DNA from: Bacteroides luhongzhouii
Lineage (GTDB): Bacteria > Bacteroidota > Bacteroidia > Bacteroidales > Bacteroidaceae
Length of the DNA stretch: 64,000 bases
Direction of reading: 5' to 3'
Assembly (NCBI RefSeq): GCF_009193295.2
Contig: NZ_CP059973.1
Coordinates: forward strand, 4,092,001 to 4,156,000
This document shows, one piece after another, positions 30,001 through 38,909 of the stretch; positions within the stretch are counted from its first letter, which is position 1, and every line of letters starts with the position of its first letter. The notes under the pieces are model-generated. The model saw nothing but the letters and a program-made list of their open reading frames with translations, ran no database searches and was not told the DNA's origin. Position numbers and translations under genes: made by a program.

Positions 30001-31521
30001 AGAGAACGCGAAAAGCTCTCCCCGAAAGGATTACAATATGTGGAACTGATGGAAAAGAACACCAATCAGATGTTGCAATTAGTAAATCAGATACTTGATT
30101 TCCGGAAGATTCAGAACGGCAAGATGCGTTTGCATGTGTCATTAATTGATTTTAATGAGATGATAGCTTCTTTCCAAAAAGAATTCCGGGTACTTTCCGA
30201 AGAAAACGAAATCAGTTTTACTTTCCAGTTGCCGGATGAACCAATTATGGTATGGGCGGACAAGGAAAAAATGAGCATTGTTATCCGCAATATCATATCC
30301 AACGCATTCAAATTCACTCATTCCGGAGGAAGTATTTATATAACTACCGGATTGACAGACGACGGTAAACGTTGTTATGTACGGGTAGAAGATAATGGAG
30401 TAGGTATTCCACAAAATAAACTGACTGAGATTTTCGAACGCTTCTCGCAAGGAGAGAACGCGAAAAACTCCTATTATCAGGGCACTGGTATCGGATTGGC
30501 ACTTTCAAAAGAGATCGTCAATCTGCATCACGGACAGATTCGTGCCGAAAGTCCCGAAGGACAAGGGGCGGTGTTTATAGTGGAACTCCTGATGGATAAG
30601 GAACATTACCGCCCGTCGGAAGTAGACTTTTATGTGGGAGATACGGAGACAGTTCCTGTTTCTGTGGAACAAAATCCTGTTGCAAATGCCACATCCGAAG
30701 ACAGTACGGAAGAAGAACCAGAAATCGACGCTTCATTACCGACCCTTCTGTTGGTGGAAGATAATAAAGACCTTTGCCAGTTGATAAAGCTTCAGTTGGA
30801 AGACAAGTTCAATATCCATATTGCCAATAACGGAGTAGAAGGTTTGAAGAAAGTACATCTGTATCATCCGGATATTGTAGTAACTGATCAGATGATGCCT
30901 GAAATGGATGGACTTGAAATGTTGCAATCTATTCGCAAAGATTTCCAAATCAGTCATATCCCTGTCATTATTCTAACTGCGAAGAATGATGAAGGTGCCA
31001 AGACCAAAGCTATCACTTTAGGAGCGAACGCCTACATCACCAAACCTTTCAGTAAGGAATATCTGTTGGCACGTATCGACCAGTTACTTGCCGAACGGAA
31101 ACTGTTCCGTGAACGAATCCGTCAGCAAATGGAAAACCAGACAACGACCGAAGAAGACAGCTACGAACAATTTTTAGTAAAGAAAGACGTACAGTTCCTC
31201 GAAAAGATACATCAGGTCATTGAAGAAAATATGGATGATAGTGACTTTAATATTGACACCATAGCATCCGGTATCGGATTGAGCCGTTCGGCATTCTTCA
31301 AGAAACTGAAGAGTCTTACCGGCCTGGCACCCGTCGACCTGGTAAAGGAGATCCGTTTGAATAAATCTATCGAGCTGATTAAAAATACGGATTTAAGTGT
31401 TTCCGAAATTGCTTTTGCTGTCGGATTCAAAGATTCGGGTTACTATAGCAAGTGTTTCCGGAAGAAATATAATCAGTCCCCTCGCGAATATATGAATGAA
31501 TGGCGGAAAGGAGAGAGATAA
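27091..31521 (+). CDS. Hybrid two-component system regulator (HTCS) of the glycan cluster
   Basis: A 1476-residue single-chain sensor-regulator. After a signal peptide come repeated periplasmic beta-propeller (Reg_prop) blades with W[FIV]GT-type signatures, a Y_Y_Y domain, one membrane helix (about 895-920), HisKA with H954 in ISHELRTPL, HATPase (DNGVGIP, GTGIGLAL), a receiver with D1266 in VTDQMMPEMDG, and a C-terminal AraC helix-turn-helix (about 1385-1475). HTCS proteins bind an oligosaccharide in the periplasm and switch on their own PUL. The central position in this one-strand cluster makes it the obvious regulator; the ligand is probably a pectin fragment. Confidence 0.95.
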   Translation: MRKRNILILILSMIGMCAFAYPNMIVEHYTAERGLPNNIVNCTLKGQDGFIWFGTWYGLCSFDGSKFRSYDNHDGFYSTDIPPRKIQRIVEDKNGFLWIKTIDRKLYLFDKRHESFHAVYDDVKEYSENIQIIKIQTTEDGDVLLLTKDKSLLRAYTDKEGKITMKQLHDSHPNVNVYDMRLKHNIFCETSEFINWIGMDYQILSLRKGEALKDKPADFIQKKVSANPDQFTCASYNSKFLWLGDKNGRIYSIDPQNGVVNRYEIPEIKQPVSNLLVTESGLMYITTNEGAYEYNIGYKQLTKLPFTIPEKDNGIIFYDKYDKVWFQEGNQALTYYDPLNRSHHRFTFPNQNAIGNFEMQDAGEQGMFFMTPGGEILLFDREKLEMTRINQLKPFSDDLPNQLFFHLLLDKDGILWLASTSSGVYRLNFPKKQFQLLTDVSPSPVVPERTTSWNQGIRALFQAQNGDIWVGTRWQALYRLDRNGQVKQIFSDKNYLLGAVYHIMEDKDGNLWFSTKGNGLVKAEPDMNSPHGLRFTRYINDPKNPNSISNNDVYFTYQDSQGRIWVGLLGGGLNLISEEKGAITFIHKYNGLKQYPAYGLYMEVRTMTEDEDGRIWVGTMDGLMSFDGHFTAPEQIQFETYRQVSENSNVADNDIYVLYKDTDSQIWVSVFGGGLNRLVRYDKEKREPIFKSYGIREGMNNDVVKSIVEDKNGNLWFTTEIGLSCFNKATEQFRNYDKYDGFLNVELEEGSALRTLNGDLWIGTRQGILAFSPDKLETLHTNYDTRIVDFKVSNHDLRSFRECPILKESITYAKAIQLNYNQSMFTIEFAALNFYNQNRVSYRYILEGYEKEWHYNGKNRIASYTNVPPGDYTFRVETVDEANPELVSNCTLAITILPPWWLSWWATLIYVILGLAALYFSLRLAFFMLKMKNDIYIEQKVSEMKIKFFTNISHELRTPLTLIKGPIQELREREKLSPKGLQYVELMEKNTNQMLQLVNQILDFRKIQNGKMRLHVSLIDFNEMIASFQKEFRVLSEENEISFTFQLPDEPIMVWADKEKMSIVIRNIISNAFKFTHSGGSIYITTGLTDDGKRCYVRVEDNGVGIPQNKLTEIFERFSQGENAKNSYYQGTGIGLALSKEIVNLHHGQIRAESPEGQGAVFIVELLMDKEHYRPSEVDFYVGDTETVPVSVEQNPVANATSEDSTEEEPEIDASLPTLLLVEDNKDLCQLIKLQLEDKFNIHIANNGVEGLKKVHLYHPDIVVTDQMMPEMDGLEMLQSIRKDFQISHIPVIILTAKNDEGAKTKAITLGANAYITKPFSKEYLLARIDQLLAERKLFRERIRQQMENQTTTEEDSYEQFLVKKDVQFLEKIHQVIEENMDDSDFNIDTIASGIGLSRSAFFKKLKSLTGLAPVDLVKEIRLNKSIELIKNTDLSVSEIAFAVGFKDSGYYSKCFRKKYNQSPREYMNEWRKGER

Positions 31522-31579
31522 CCGATTACAAAATGCTTTCTTAATCGTCCTTTTAGAAACCTAATTAAGATTCGAAAGA

Positions 31580-33262
31580 ATGAACAACATTAAGAAAGTA
31601 TTATCAGCGTGGATGCTGGTTGCCTGTGTACTACCTGTGGCAGCCCAGTATCCTGTGATTCCGGACTCGGTAAAAGCAAGAGGAGCAAAACAAGAAGCGG
31701 AGTTTGAACGGAAATCAGATGCGGCATGGGAAAAAGCTTTGCCGACAGTGTTAGAAGAAGCAAAGAAAGGTCGTCCCTATAAGCCTTGGGCCTCCAAACC
31801 CGAAGATTTGATAAAAAGTAATATCCCGGCTTTCCCCGGAGCGGAAGGCGGAGGCATGTATACTCCCGGTGGTCGTGGAGGTAAAGTGATTGTAGTCACT
31901 TCGCTGGAAGATTCCGGTCCCGGAACATTACGTGAAGCCTGCGAAACAGGAGGTGCACGCATTATTGTATTCAATGTAGCGGGAGTGATTCGTTTGAAAA
32001 GCCCGATTAGTGTACGCGCCCCTTATGTAACGATTGCCGGACAAACGGCTCCCGGAGATGGTATCTGCGTCACCGGACAATCTTTCCTGATCGATACACA
32101 CGATGTCGTGATTCGCCACATGCGCTTCCGTCGCGGTGCGCAGGACGTAGCTTTCCGTGATGATGCAGTAGGAGGGAATGCGGTTGGAAATATCATGATA
32201 GACCATTGCTCCGCCAGTTGGGGATTGGATGAAAATATGTCTATCTACCGTCATGTATACAACAGAGGGGCAGACGGACACGGATTGAAACTGCCGACGG
32301 TAAACATTACCATCCAGAATTCTATTTTCTCTGAAGCATTAGATACCTACAATCATGCTTTCGGTGCAACTATCGGTGGTCATAACAGTATGTTCTGCCG
32401 TAACCTCTTTGCTTCCAACATCAGCCGGAATAGTTCGGTAGGTATGGACGGCGACTTTAACTTCGTCAATAATGTTGTTTTCAACTGGTGGAACCGTTCC
32501 GTAGACGGAGGCGATCACAACAGTTTCTACAATATGATAAACAACTACTTCAAACCCGGTCCGATCACTCCGATAGGTAAACCGATCTCTTATCGTATTC
32601 TCAAACCGGAAGCGGGACGTGACAAAAACAGACCGCTTTCATTCGGAAAAGCATACGTAAACGGAAATATTATCCACGGCAATGCCAAAGTTACAAAAGA
32701 TAACTGGGATGGAGGCGTACAACTTAAAGAAGAGGTAGACGCCACAAAGTTTTTGCCGCTAATTAAATCGGACGAGGCTTTCAAAATGCCACCGGTAACT
32801 GTAATGGATACCAAAAAAGCTTATAACTTTGTATTAGATAATGTAGGAGCTAATTTCCCGAAACGTGACGCAGTGGATGCACGTGTCATTAAAACCGTAC
32901 AAACAGGAAAAGCCATTTATGCGAAAGATGCACCGGAGTTTGTCTCTCCTTACGTGAAGAGACGGTTACCGGCTGATTCTTATAAGCAAGGTATTATCAC
33001 AGATATTCGTCAGGTAGGCGGACTGCCCGAATATAAAGGTGAAGCGGTAGTAGACTCGGACGGCGACGGTATGCCGGATGCTTGGGAAATTGCCAACGGA
33101 TTGAATCCAAACGACCCGGCTGACGCAAACATGGACTGCAACGGTGACGGATATACCAATATTGAAAAATACATCAATGGTATAGACACCAGGAAGAAAG
33201 TGGACTGGACAGACTTGAAGAACAATTACGATACATTGTCTAAACGGAAAAGTCTGTTATAA
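31580..33262 (+). CDS. PL1 family pectate lyase
   Basis: A 560-residue secreted polysaccharide lyase with signal peptide to about 22. The parallel beta-helix starts at FPGAEGGGMYTPGGRGGKV, with the conserved tracts VTIAGQTAPGDGI, VIRHMRFRRG and IDHCSASWGLDE. A C-terminal Ca2+-binding repeat (DSDGDGMPDAWEIANGLNP, DCNGDGYTN) resembles thrombospondin-3/dockerin-like loops. It cleaves polygalacturonate by beta-elimination, normally with Ca2+. It is 58 bases behind the HTCS gene and 30 bases before the next gene, and resembles the PL1 enzymes of pectin and RG-II loci. Confidence 0.9.
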   Translation: MNNIKKVLSAWMLVACVLPVAAQYPVIPDSVKARGAKQEAEFERKSDAAWEKALPTVLEEAKKGRPYKPWASKPEDLIKSNIPAFPGAEGGGMYTPGGRGGKVIVVTSLEDSGPGTLREACETGGARIIVFNVAGVIRLKSPISVRAPYVTIAGQTAPGDGICVTGQSFLIDTHDVVIRHMRFRRGAQDVAFRDDAVGGNAVGNIMIDHCSASWGLDENMSIYRHVYNRGADGHGLKLPTVNITIQNSIFSEALDTYNHAFGATIGGHNSMFCRNLFASNISRNSSVGMDGDFNFVNNVVFNWWNRSVDGGDHNSFYNMINNYFKPGPITPIGKPISYRILKPEAGRDKNRPLSFGKAYVNGNIIHGNAKVTKDNWDGGVQLKEEVDATKFLPLIKSDEAFKMPPVTVMDTKKAYNFVLDNVGANFPKRDAVDARVIKTVQTGKAIYAKDAPEFVSPYVKRRLPADSYKQGIITDIRQVGGLPEYKGEAVVDSDGDGMPDAWEIANGLNPNDPADANMDCNGDGYTNIEKYINGIDTRKKVDWTDLKNNYDTLSKRKSLL

Positions 33263-33292
33263 CCGGATGAAAAGATGATAAAGTTTATTGTG

Positions 33293-36200
33293 ATGAATAT
33301 ACAACTAAGAACGATCCTTTTAGGATTATTGAGCGTTGGGTTTGTGCAAAGTTATGCGCAAACCTTTGCTTTACAAGTTAAGAATGATCAGATCACTTAC
33401 CTGAATGATGATCGGGGAAACCGGATTCTCGACTTCTCTACATGCGGATATAAATCCTCCGAACAGGATATTCCTTCTGTCCGCAATGTGGTATTTGTAC
33501 CCTGGAAAGCCGGAGATAATACTGCGCGTATTCAACGTGCCATTGATTATGTAGCTTCTCTGACTCCTGACGCTTCCGGTTTTCGGGGAGCCGTATTACT
33601 CGATCAGGGAGAGTTTTCCCTGTCCGGCAGTATCCGTATCTCCGCATCCGGAATTGTGTTGCGGGGAACGGATAAAGAAAAAACAATACTGCTGAAAAAG
33701 GGCGTAGACAGAGGTGCGCTTATCTATATGGAAGGAAGGAACGATCTGAATGTACAAGATACATTGAAGGTACTTTCCCACTATGTTCCGGTAAACGCGA
33801 GAACATTGGAAGTCGCTTTGGGTATTTCTCTGAAAAAAGGAGATCGTGTCATGGTTACCCGTCCTTCCGGCAAAGAATGGATTGCCTCTTTAGGTTGTGA
33901 TATTTTTGGAGGAGGTATCAGCGCTTTGGGATGGAAAGAAGGTGACATGGATCTGACTTGGGACAGAACAGTCTGCGAAGTAAACGGCAACCAGGTAACA
34001 TTGGATGCTCCGCTGACCGTAGCTTTGGATGCCAGCTATGGAACTTCTTCCCTGTTGACTTATCAATGGAACGGACGTATTTACAATTGTGGCGTAGAAA
34101 ATATGACATTGATTTCTGAATACGACAAGCGTTATCCTAAAGACGAGGATCATTGCTGGACAGGTATCTCCATTGAAGATGCGGAAAACTGTTGGGTGAG
34201 ACTGGTTAACTTCAAGCATTTTGCAGGAAGCGCTGTAATTGTTCAGCGTACAGGTTCCAAAATTACCGTTGAAGACTGTATATCGAAAGAACCCGTTTCA
34301 GAAATCGGAGGGATGCGTCGTTGCACTTTCCATACGCTGGGACAACAAACTTTATTTCAGCGCTGCTATTCGGAACAGGGTATTCATGACTTTGCTGCCG
34401 GATATTGCGCAGCCGGTCCCAATGCTTTTGTGCAATGTGATTCGTATGAATCTTTGGGATTCAGTGGCTCTATTGATGCCTGGGCGTGCGGACTATTGTT
34501 TGACATAGTAAATATCGACGGTCATAATCTGACTTTCAAGAATTTGGGACAAGATAAAAACGGAGCCGGTTGGAATACGGCAAACAGCTTGTTTTGGCAA
34601 TGTACCGCAGCGGAAATCGAATGTTATGCCCCGGCAAAAGATGCGATGAACCGTGCATACGGTTGTTGGGCACAATTCTCCGGTGATGGTGAATGGGCAC
34701 AATCCAACAATCATGTACAACCTCGCAGTATTTTTTATGCTCAATTGGAAGAACGGTTGAACAAAGAATGTGCGGAACGTGCACGTATTCTGCCCAGAAA
34801 TACAAGTGCAACCAGTAGTCCTACAGTGGAAGTAGCTATGGAACTCGCTAAAGAGGCATATATACCACGGTTAACGTTGGAACATTGGATAGGTGATAAC
34901 AAGTTTGCTCCTTCAGTGGCATCAACCGGAGTAAAATCAATCGATGACATTAAAGAGAAAAAGAGCGCTGCACATGCAAATTCTTCTTCTAAATTATTAA
35001 CTCAACCGGAAGTAACAGTAACCAATGGACGTATTCAGATGGACGGTGCTCTATTGGTTGGAGGCAGTCATACCACCCCTTGGTGGAACGGAAAGCTCAA
35101 AACCAATTATCTAAAAAAGGCAAGTCCGGCCATTACCCGCTTTGTGCCGGGACGCGAAGGATTGGGATTAACCGACCGCATTGATTCTGTAGTCGATTTT
35201 ATGAAACAGAAAAACATTCTTGTTTTCGATCAGAATTACGGCCTTTGGTATGACCGTCGCCGGGATGACCACGAACGGATTCGCCGTCGGGATGGCGATG
35301 TATGGGGACCTTTCTATGAACAGCCATTCGGTCGTAGCGGTCAGGGGACAGCATGGGAAGGATTGAGCAAATATGATTTAAAACGCCCTAATGCATGGTA
35401 CTGGAGTCGCTTAAAAGAATTTGCGGAAAAAGGAAATAAGGACGGATTGTTATTATTCCATGAAAACTATTTCCAGCACAATATACTGGAAGCCGGTGCA
35501 CATTGGGTGGATTCTCCATGGAGAAGCAGCAATAACATCAATCAGACCGGATTTCCTGAACCTGCTCCATTTGCCGGAGACAAACGAATTTTTGTAGCAG
35601 ATATGTTCTATGATATCAGTCATCCTGTTCGCCGTGAACTGCACAGACAATATATCCGTCAGTGCCTGAATAACTTCGCGGACAATTCGAATGTTATTCA
35701 GTTGACAAGTGCCGAATTTACAGGTCCGTTGCACTTCGTACAATTTTGGTTAGACATGATAGCCGAATGGGAAACTGAAACCGGAAAGAAAGCGAAAGTA
35801 GCATTAAGTACAACGAAAGATGTACAAGATGCAATCCTTGCAGATCCCAAACGCGCTGCCGTAGTAGATATTATTGATATCCGGTATTGGCATTATAAGA
35901 CGGATGGAATCTTTGCGCCGGAAGGTGGAAAAAATATGGCGCCACGTCAACACATGCGTAAGATGAAAGTAGGAAAGGTGACTTTCACAGAAGCATATAA
36001 AGCTGTCAATGAGTATCGTCAGAAATTTCCTCAAAAGGCAGTGACATTCTATGCACAGAATTATCCGGCTATGGGATGGGCTGTATTCATGGCAGGAGGT
36101 TCATGTCCTGTAATTCCGTGCACAGATAAAGCATTTTTGAAAGATGCAGCAGCAATGGAAGTGGAAGAAACAAATACGGATGAGTATAAGAAAATGGTAA

Positions 36201-36403
36201 AATCTGATATTGGAAGTATCATTTATTCCAAGTCCGGAACAGAAATTCCTGTTCAATTATCGTCCGGAAAGTATGCATTAAAGTACATTCATCCAGCTTC
36301 CGGAAAGATTGAAACAATAAATAAATCATTGAAAATAAACGATTTATACAATCTAAAGGTACCAGATAAGAAAGAAGGTATTTATTGGTTTCACAAGCTA
36401 TAA
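33293..36403 (+). CDS. Two-domain pectate-lyase-like / DUF (6298/4955-type) secreted protein
   Basis: About 1036 residues; ATG 33293 is preferred over 33275 because it begins a signal peptide directly (MNIQLRTILLGLLSVGF, cleavage near SYAQ). Residues 30-530 look like a right-handed beta-helix (ILDFSTCGYKSSEQDIP, RGAVLLDQGEFSLSGSIRI). The C-terminal half starts near MDGALLVGGSHTTPWW and looks like a separate TIM-barrel-type enzyme (WYDRRRDDHERIRRRDGDVW, LTSAEFTGP). I think these correspond to DUF6298 and DUF4955, from memory. It is probably a bifunctional pectin-degrading enzyme, activity unknown. A terminator follows, closing the cluster. Confidence 0.75.
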   Translation: MNIQLRTILLGLLSVGFVQSYAQTFALQVKNDQITYLNDDRGNRILDFSTCGYKSSEQDIPSVRNVVFVPWKAGDNTARIQRAIDYVASLTPDASGFRGAVLLDQGEFSLSGSIRISASGIVLRGTDKEKTILLKKGVDRGALIYMEGRNDLNVQDTLKVLSHYVPVNARTLEVALGISLKKGDRVMVTRPSGKEWIASLGCDIFGGGISALGWKEGDMDLTWDRTVCEVNGNQVTLDAPLTVALDASYGTSSLLTYQWNGRIYNCGVENMTLISEYDKRYPKDEDHCWTGISIEDAENCWVRLVNFKHFAGSAVIVQRTGSKITVEDCISKEPVSEIGGMRRCTFHTLGQQTLFQRCYSEQGIHDFAAGYCAAGPNAFVQCDSYESLGFSGSIDAWACGLLFDIVNIDGHNLTFKNLGQDKNGAGWNTANSLFWQCTAAEIECYAPAKDAMNRAYGCWAQFSGDGEWAQSNNHVQPRSIFYAQLEERLNKECAERARILPRNTSATSSPTVEVAMELAKEAYIPRLTLEHWIGDNKFAPSVASTGVKSIDDIKEKKSAAHANSSSKLLTQPEVTVTNGRIQMDGALLVGGSHTTPWWNGKLKTNYLKKASPAITRFVPGREGLGLTDRIDSVVDFMKQKNILVFDQNYGLWYDRRRDDHERIRRRDGDVWGPFYEQPFGRSGQGTAWEGLSKYDLKRPNAWYWSRLKEFAEKGNKDGLLLFHENYFQHNILEAGAHWVDSPWRSSNNINQTGFPEPAPFAGDKRIFVADMFYDISHPVRRELHRQYIRQCLNNFADNSNVIQLTSAEFTGPLHFVQFWLDMIAEWETETGKKAKVALSTTKDVQDAILADPKRAAVVDIIDIRYWHYKTDGIFAPEGGKNMAPRQHMRKMKVGKVTFTEAYKAVNEYRQKFPQKAVTFYAQNYPAMGWAVFMAGGSCPVIPCTDKAFLKDAAAMEVEETNTDEYKKMVKSDIGSIIYSKSGTEIPVQLSSGKYALKYIHPASGKIETINKSLKINDLYNLKVPDKKEGIYWFHKL

Positions 36404-36407
36404 AACA

Positions 36408-36446
36408 GAAAATCCCGTTGAAGACTATTCAACGGGATTTTTGCTT
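36408..36446 (+). terminator. Terminator ending the glycan cluster
   Basis: A stem of AAATCCCGTTGAA with TTCAACGGGATTT and a 5-nt loop is followed by a T-rich tract, immediately after the stop at 36403. Confidence 0.88.
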
Positions 36447-36544
36447 TTTATAGGTAATTTCTCGTAAAAGAGTGTTATAAAACATGATACTTGTTTTTTC
36501 AATCCACAAACCAGATTTTACCTAATGTTACGGTCGATACTGCT

Positions 36545-36552
36545 TAGTTTTG
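36545..36552 (+). promoter_or_regulatory. Promoter -7 box for the orphan sigma gene
   Basis: TAGTTTTG fits TAnnTTTG and lies 28 bases before ATG 36580. Confidence 0.55.
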
Positions 36553-36579
36553 CAACATCAAATCAATCGAATTAATGCT

Positions 36580-37131
36580 ATGATGGAACAGACTAATAAT
36601 TCAACCGACACTTTACTCGCTTCTTTTCAAGCGGGAAACATGGCAGCTTTTTCACAGCTGTATAACTTGCACATCAACGTCCTTTTTAATTACGGATTGA
36701 AGTTGACCATTGATAAAGAGTTACTGAAAGATTGCATTCACGACATCTTCGTGAAACTCTATACAAAGAGAGATGAATTAGGAACAATCGATAATTTGAG
36801 ATCTTATTTATTCATCTCCTTAAAGAATAAGTTGTGTGATGAACTTCGCAGACGTATGTATATGTCTGATACGGTAGTAGAAGAAGTCAGCTTATCCACT
36901 CCTACAGATGTAGAAGATGATTATATGGCAAAAGAGCAACGCAATAATGAATTTTCATTGGTTAAACGTCTGCTGGATCAATTATCTCCCCGTCAGCGTG
37001 AAGCGCTTACATTATATTATATAGAAGAAAAGAAATACGAGGATATCTGCGAGATTATGAATATGAATTATCAGTCTGTACGCAACCTGATGCATCGCGG
37101 ATTGACAAAGTTGCGTAGTCTGGCGAGTTAA
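36580..37131 (+). CDS. ECF-type RNA polymerase sigma factor
   Basis: A 183-residue sigma-70 family protein from ATG 36580 (ATG 36583 is equally possible; an upstream TTG at 36550 overlaps the -7 box and is unlikely). Region 2 spans about 15-85 (AFSQLYNLHINVLFNYG, DCIHDIFVKLY) and region 4 about 125-180 (LSPRQREALTLYY, YEDICEIMNMNYQSVRNLM). Such factors in Bacteroides usually act with a FecR anti-sigma and a TBDR. Here only a short anti-sigma-like gene follows and no receptor, so its signal source is unclear. Confidence 0.9.
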   Translation: MMEQTNNSTDTLLASFQAGNMAAFSQLYNLHINVLFNYGLKLTIDKELLKDCIHDIFVKLYTKRDELGTIDNLRSYLFISLKNKLCDELRRRMYMSDTVVEEVSLSTPTDVEDDYMAKEQRNNEFSLVKRLLDQLSPRQREALTLYYIEEKKYEDICEIMNMNYQSVRNLMHRGLTKLRSLAS

Positions 37132-37213
37132 TTTTAGTAAAAAGGTAAATTGGTTGAGTACATAGACAAGATAACGCCGTCCTACTTATGTAAACGCTTA
37201 AAAAGGATGCGAT

Positions 37214-37465
37214 ATGTGCTCAAAGGTAATGGATTTTTTGACGGATGATGATTTTATCAACTATGTGCTAGGTGTAACTCCGCAATCAGCTTCCCAATGG
37301 GAAACTTATTTCAGAGAGCACCCGGAAGAGATGGCAGATGCAGAAGAAGCTAAAGCGATATTATTGGCTCCGGCAAATGTAGACTGTGACTTCTCAATAG
37401 TTGAAAATAACGAATTGAAAGATAGGATCATTAGTAGTATAAAAGATTTTTCGAGTATTTTGTAG
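37214..37465 (+). CDS. Short FecR-N-terminus-like protein (possible mini anti-sigma factor)
   Basis: An 83-residue protein 82 bases after the sigma gene. The pattern FLTDDDFINYVLG...QWETYFREHPE...AEEAKAILL resembles the N-terminal sigma-binding helices of FecR proteins. No membrane helix or periplasmic FecR domain follows; the ORF ends cleanly and no FecR remnant is seen before the terminator. It may be a soluble anti-sigma factor or a shortened FecR. The start could also be M6 (37229). Confidence 0.65.
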   Translation: MCSKVMDFLTDDDFINYVLGVTPQSASQWETYFREHPEEMADAEEAKAILLAPANVDCDFSIVENNELKDRIISSIKDFSSIL

Positions 37466-37516
37466 ATAGGTTAGTTAAGATAAAGTAGTTAGGTTAGTTA
37501 AGGCATTAAAAGATTG

Positions 37517-37566
37517 ACGCAGTCTTTCACAGGAGGTTTAGCTTTAAACACTGTGAAAGACTGCGT
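37517..37566. terminator. Bidirectional terminator between the anti-sigma-like and MFS genes
   Basis: A perfect 15-bp stem (37517-37531 with 37552-37566) and 20-nt loop lies between convergent genes, with a T tract on the plus-strand side. Confidence 0.85.
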
Positions 37567-37569
37567 TTT

Positions 37570-38832
37570 TTATTTGTCCGGTTCAGGTTTCGCTGCGGAC
37601 TCCCGAATATCGAAAGCGCTACTGAAACTGACTATTAATACGATACATCCACCCAATATGCCGATAAGCATATAAGCGATACGGATATCGAACGCCTGCG
37701 AAATGGCACCGATAAGTAGGGGAGCAATCAACGAACCTATAAAACTGATACTTGACAGAATGGTGAGTGCAATACTGACCGGTGTTTTTGATTTGGCTCC
37801 CACGAAGCTGTACAAAGTAGGCACAATGCAGGAAATACCCAAGCCAACCAGCATGAAACCCAAAGAATTGATGATTACTTTCATGGCCATAGCTTCGAAA
37901 ACTCCTCCTAACAGGGCAGAAACAAAGAAGCCGATACAGATAAAGCTGCCCGCCAGTTGCAGGACTTTCTTCTTTCCCCAAAGTTGATAAGCGTAGTTAG
38001 TCAGGAAACGGCCCGTTGCCATCATAATCATAAATACAAGAAAACCGATTTGCAATGATTTAGGTACGTGAACCACTGATTCGAAATAAACGGCACTCCA
38101 GTCGAACATCGCGCTTTCTACAATCAACGCAAACAGTCCGACAAGTCCTAACTGCAAAAGCAACATTTCCGGTTTTTGAAATAACAGGCGAAAGCCATTG
38201 GGAGCTTTGGCTGTATTTCTTTCCTTCGTCTTTGTATCAGAAACTTCCGCTTCCTGCGGTGCGCTCTCCTGCAAATATTTTCGCCCGGAAAGTGCAATTA
38301 TAAGGATGATTATAAATATCAGTGTATAATGCCAGATGGGGGAGACTCCTGCCAAAATCATCACGAAGCCGATAAGTGCTCCTGCGCATGCCCCCAGACT
38401 CCATCCTCCATGAAAAGTGGCCATAATGGTTTTACCATACAAACGTTCCACCTCAATACCTTGTGTATTGAATGATATATCGCACAAATTCCAGAACACT
38501 CCGAAGCAAAAGAGCAGAAAGCCTAAAAGATAGACCTCATGAGCCAGTCCGACACAAAGCAAGGATGAAGCGTATCCCAAGATGCTGACCTGTACCATGC
38601 TCCGGCTTCCTAACTTCGAAACAAGATAGCCAGCCAAGGGGATCGCGACAAATTTTCCGACAGGGATCATAAATAAAATCAATCCCCAGTAGAAAGCATA
38701 ATTTGCAGCAAAAACGTCTTTAAAATCAGGGATTCGGCTAGCCCAACTTGCCATACAAAGTCCTTGGGCAAAGAAAAAAGTCAATATGGCAAAACGTATT
38801 CTCTCTTTTGGATGCGTAAATTGGTTATTCAT
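37570..38832 (-). CDS. MFS transporter
   Basis: A 420-residue, 12-helix major facilitator with a central cytoplasmic loop (about 200-225, charged). The ATG at 38832 is chosen over an upstream GTG at 38853. It resembles the fucose-permease/YbjJ-like branch (FFAQGLCMASWASRIPDFKD at the N-terminus, FNTQGIEVERLYGKTIMATFHGGWS in helix 4-5). Substrate unknown, perhaps a sugar or efflux substrate. It is divergent from the ThrE-type genes and stands alone. Confidence 0.85.
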   Translation of the reverse strand: MNNQFTHPKERIRFAILTFFFAQGLCMASWASRIPDFKDVFAANYAFYWGLILFMIPVGKFVAIPLAGYLVSKLGSRSMVQVSILGYASSLLCVGLAHEVYLLGFLLFCFGVFWNLCDISFNTQGIEVERLYGKTIMATFHGGWSLGACAGALIGFVMILAGVSPIWHYTLIFIIILIIALSGRKYLQESAPQEAEVSDTKTKERNTAKAPNGFRLLFQKPEMLLLQLGLVGLFALIVESAMFDWSAVYFESVVHVPKSLQIGFLVFMIMMATGRFLTNYAYQLWGKKKVLQLAGSFICIGFFVSALLGGVFEAMAMKVIINSLGFMLVGLGISCIVPTLYSFVGAKSKTPVSIALTILSSISFIGSLIAPLLIGAISQAFDIRIAYMLIGILGGCIVLIVSFSSAFDIRESAAKPEPDK

Positions 38833-38876
38833 GCATTTTTTATTTTTAATCACGGCAAAGGTATCTATTTTTTTTG

Positions 38877-38884
38877 TACTTTTG
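38877..38884 (+). promoter_or_regulatory. Promoter -7 box for the ThrE-type operon
   Basis: TACTTTTG fits TAnnTTTG, 26 bases before ATG 38910. Confidence 0.6.
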
Positions 38885-38909
38885 CGCCCGATTTAAAAAT
38901 ATCATATTC

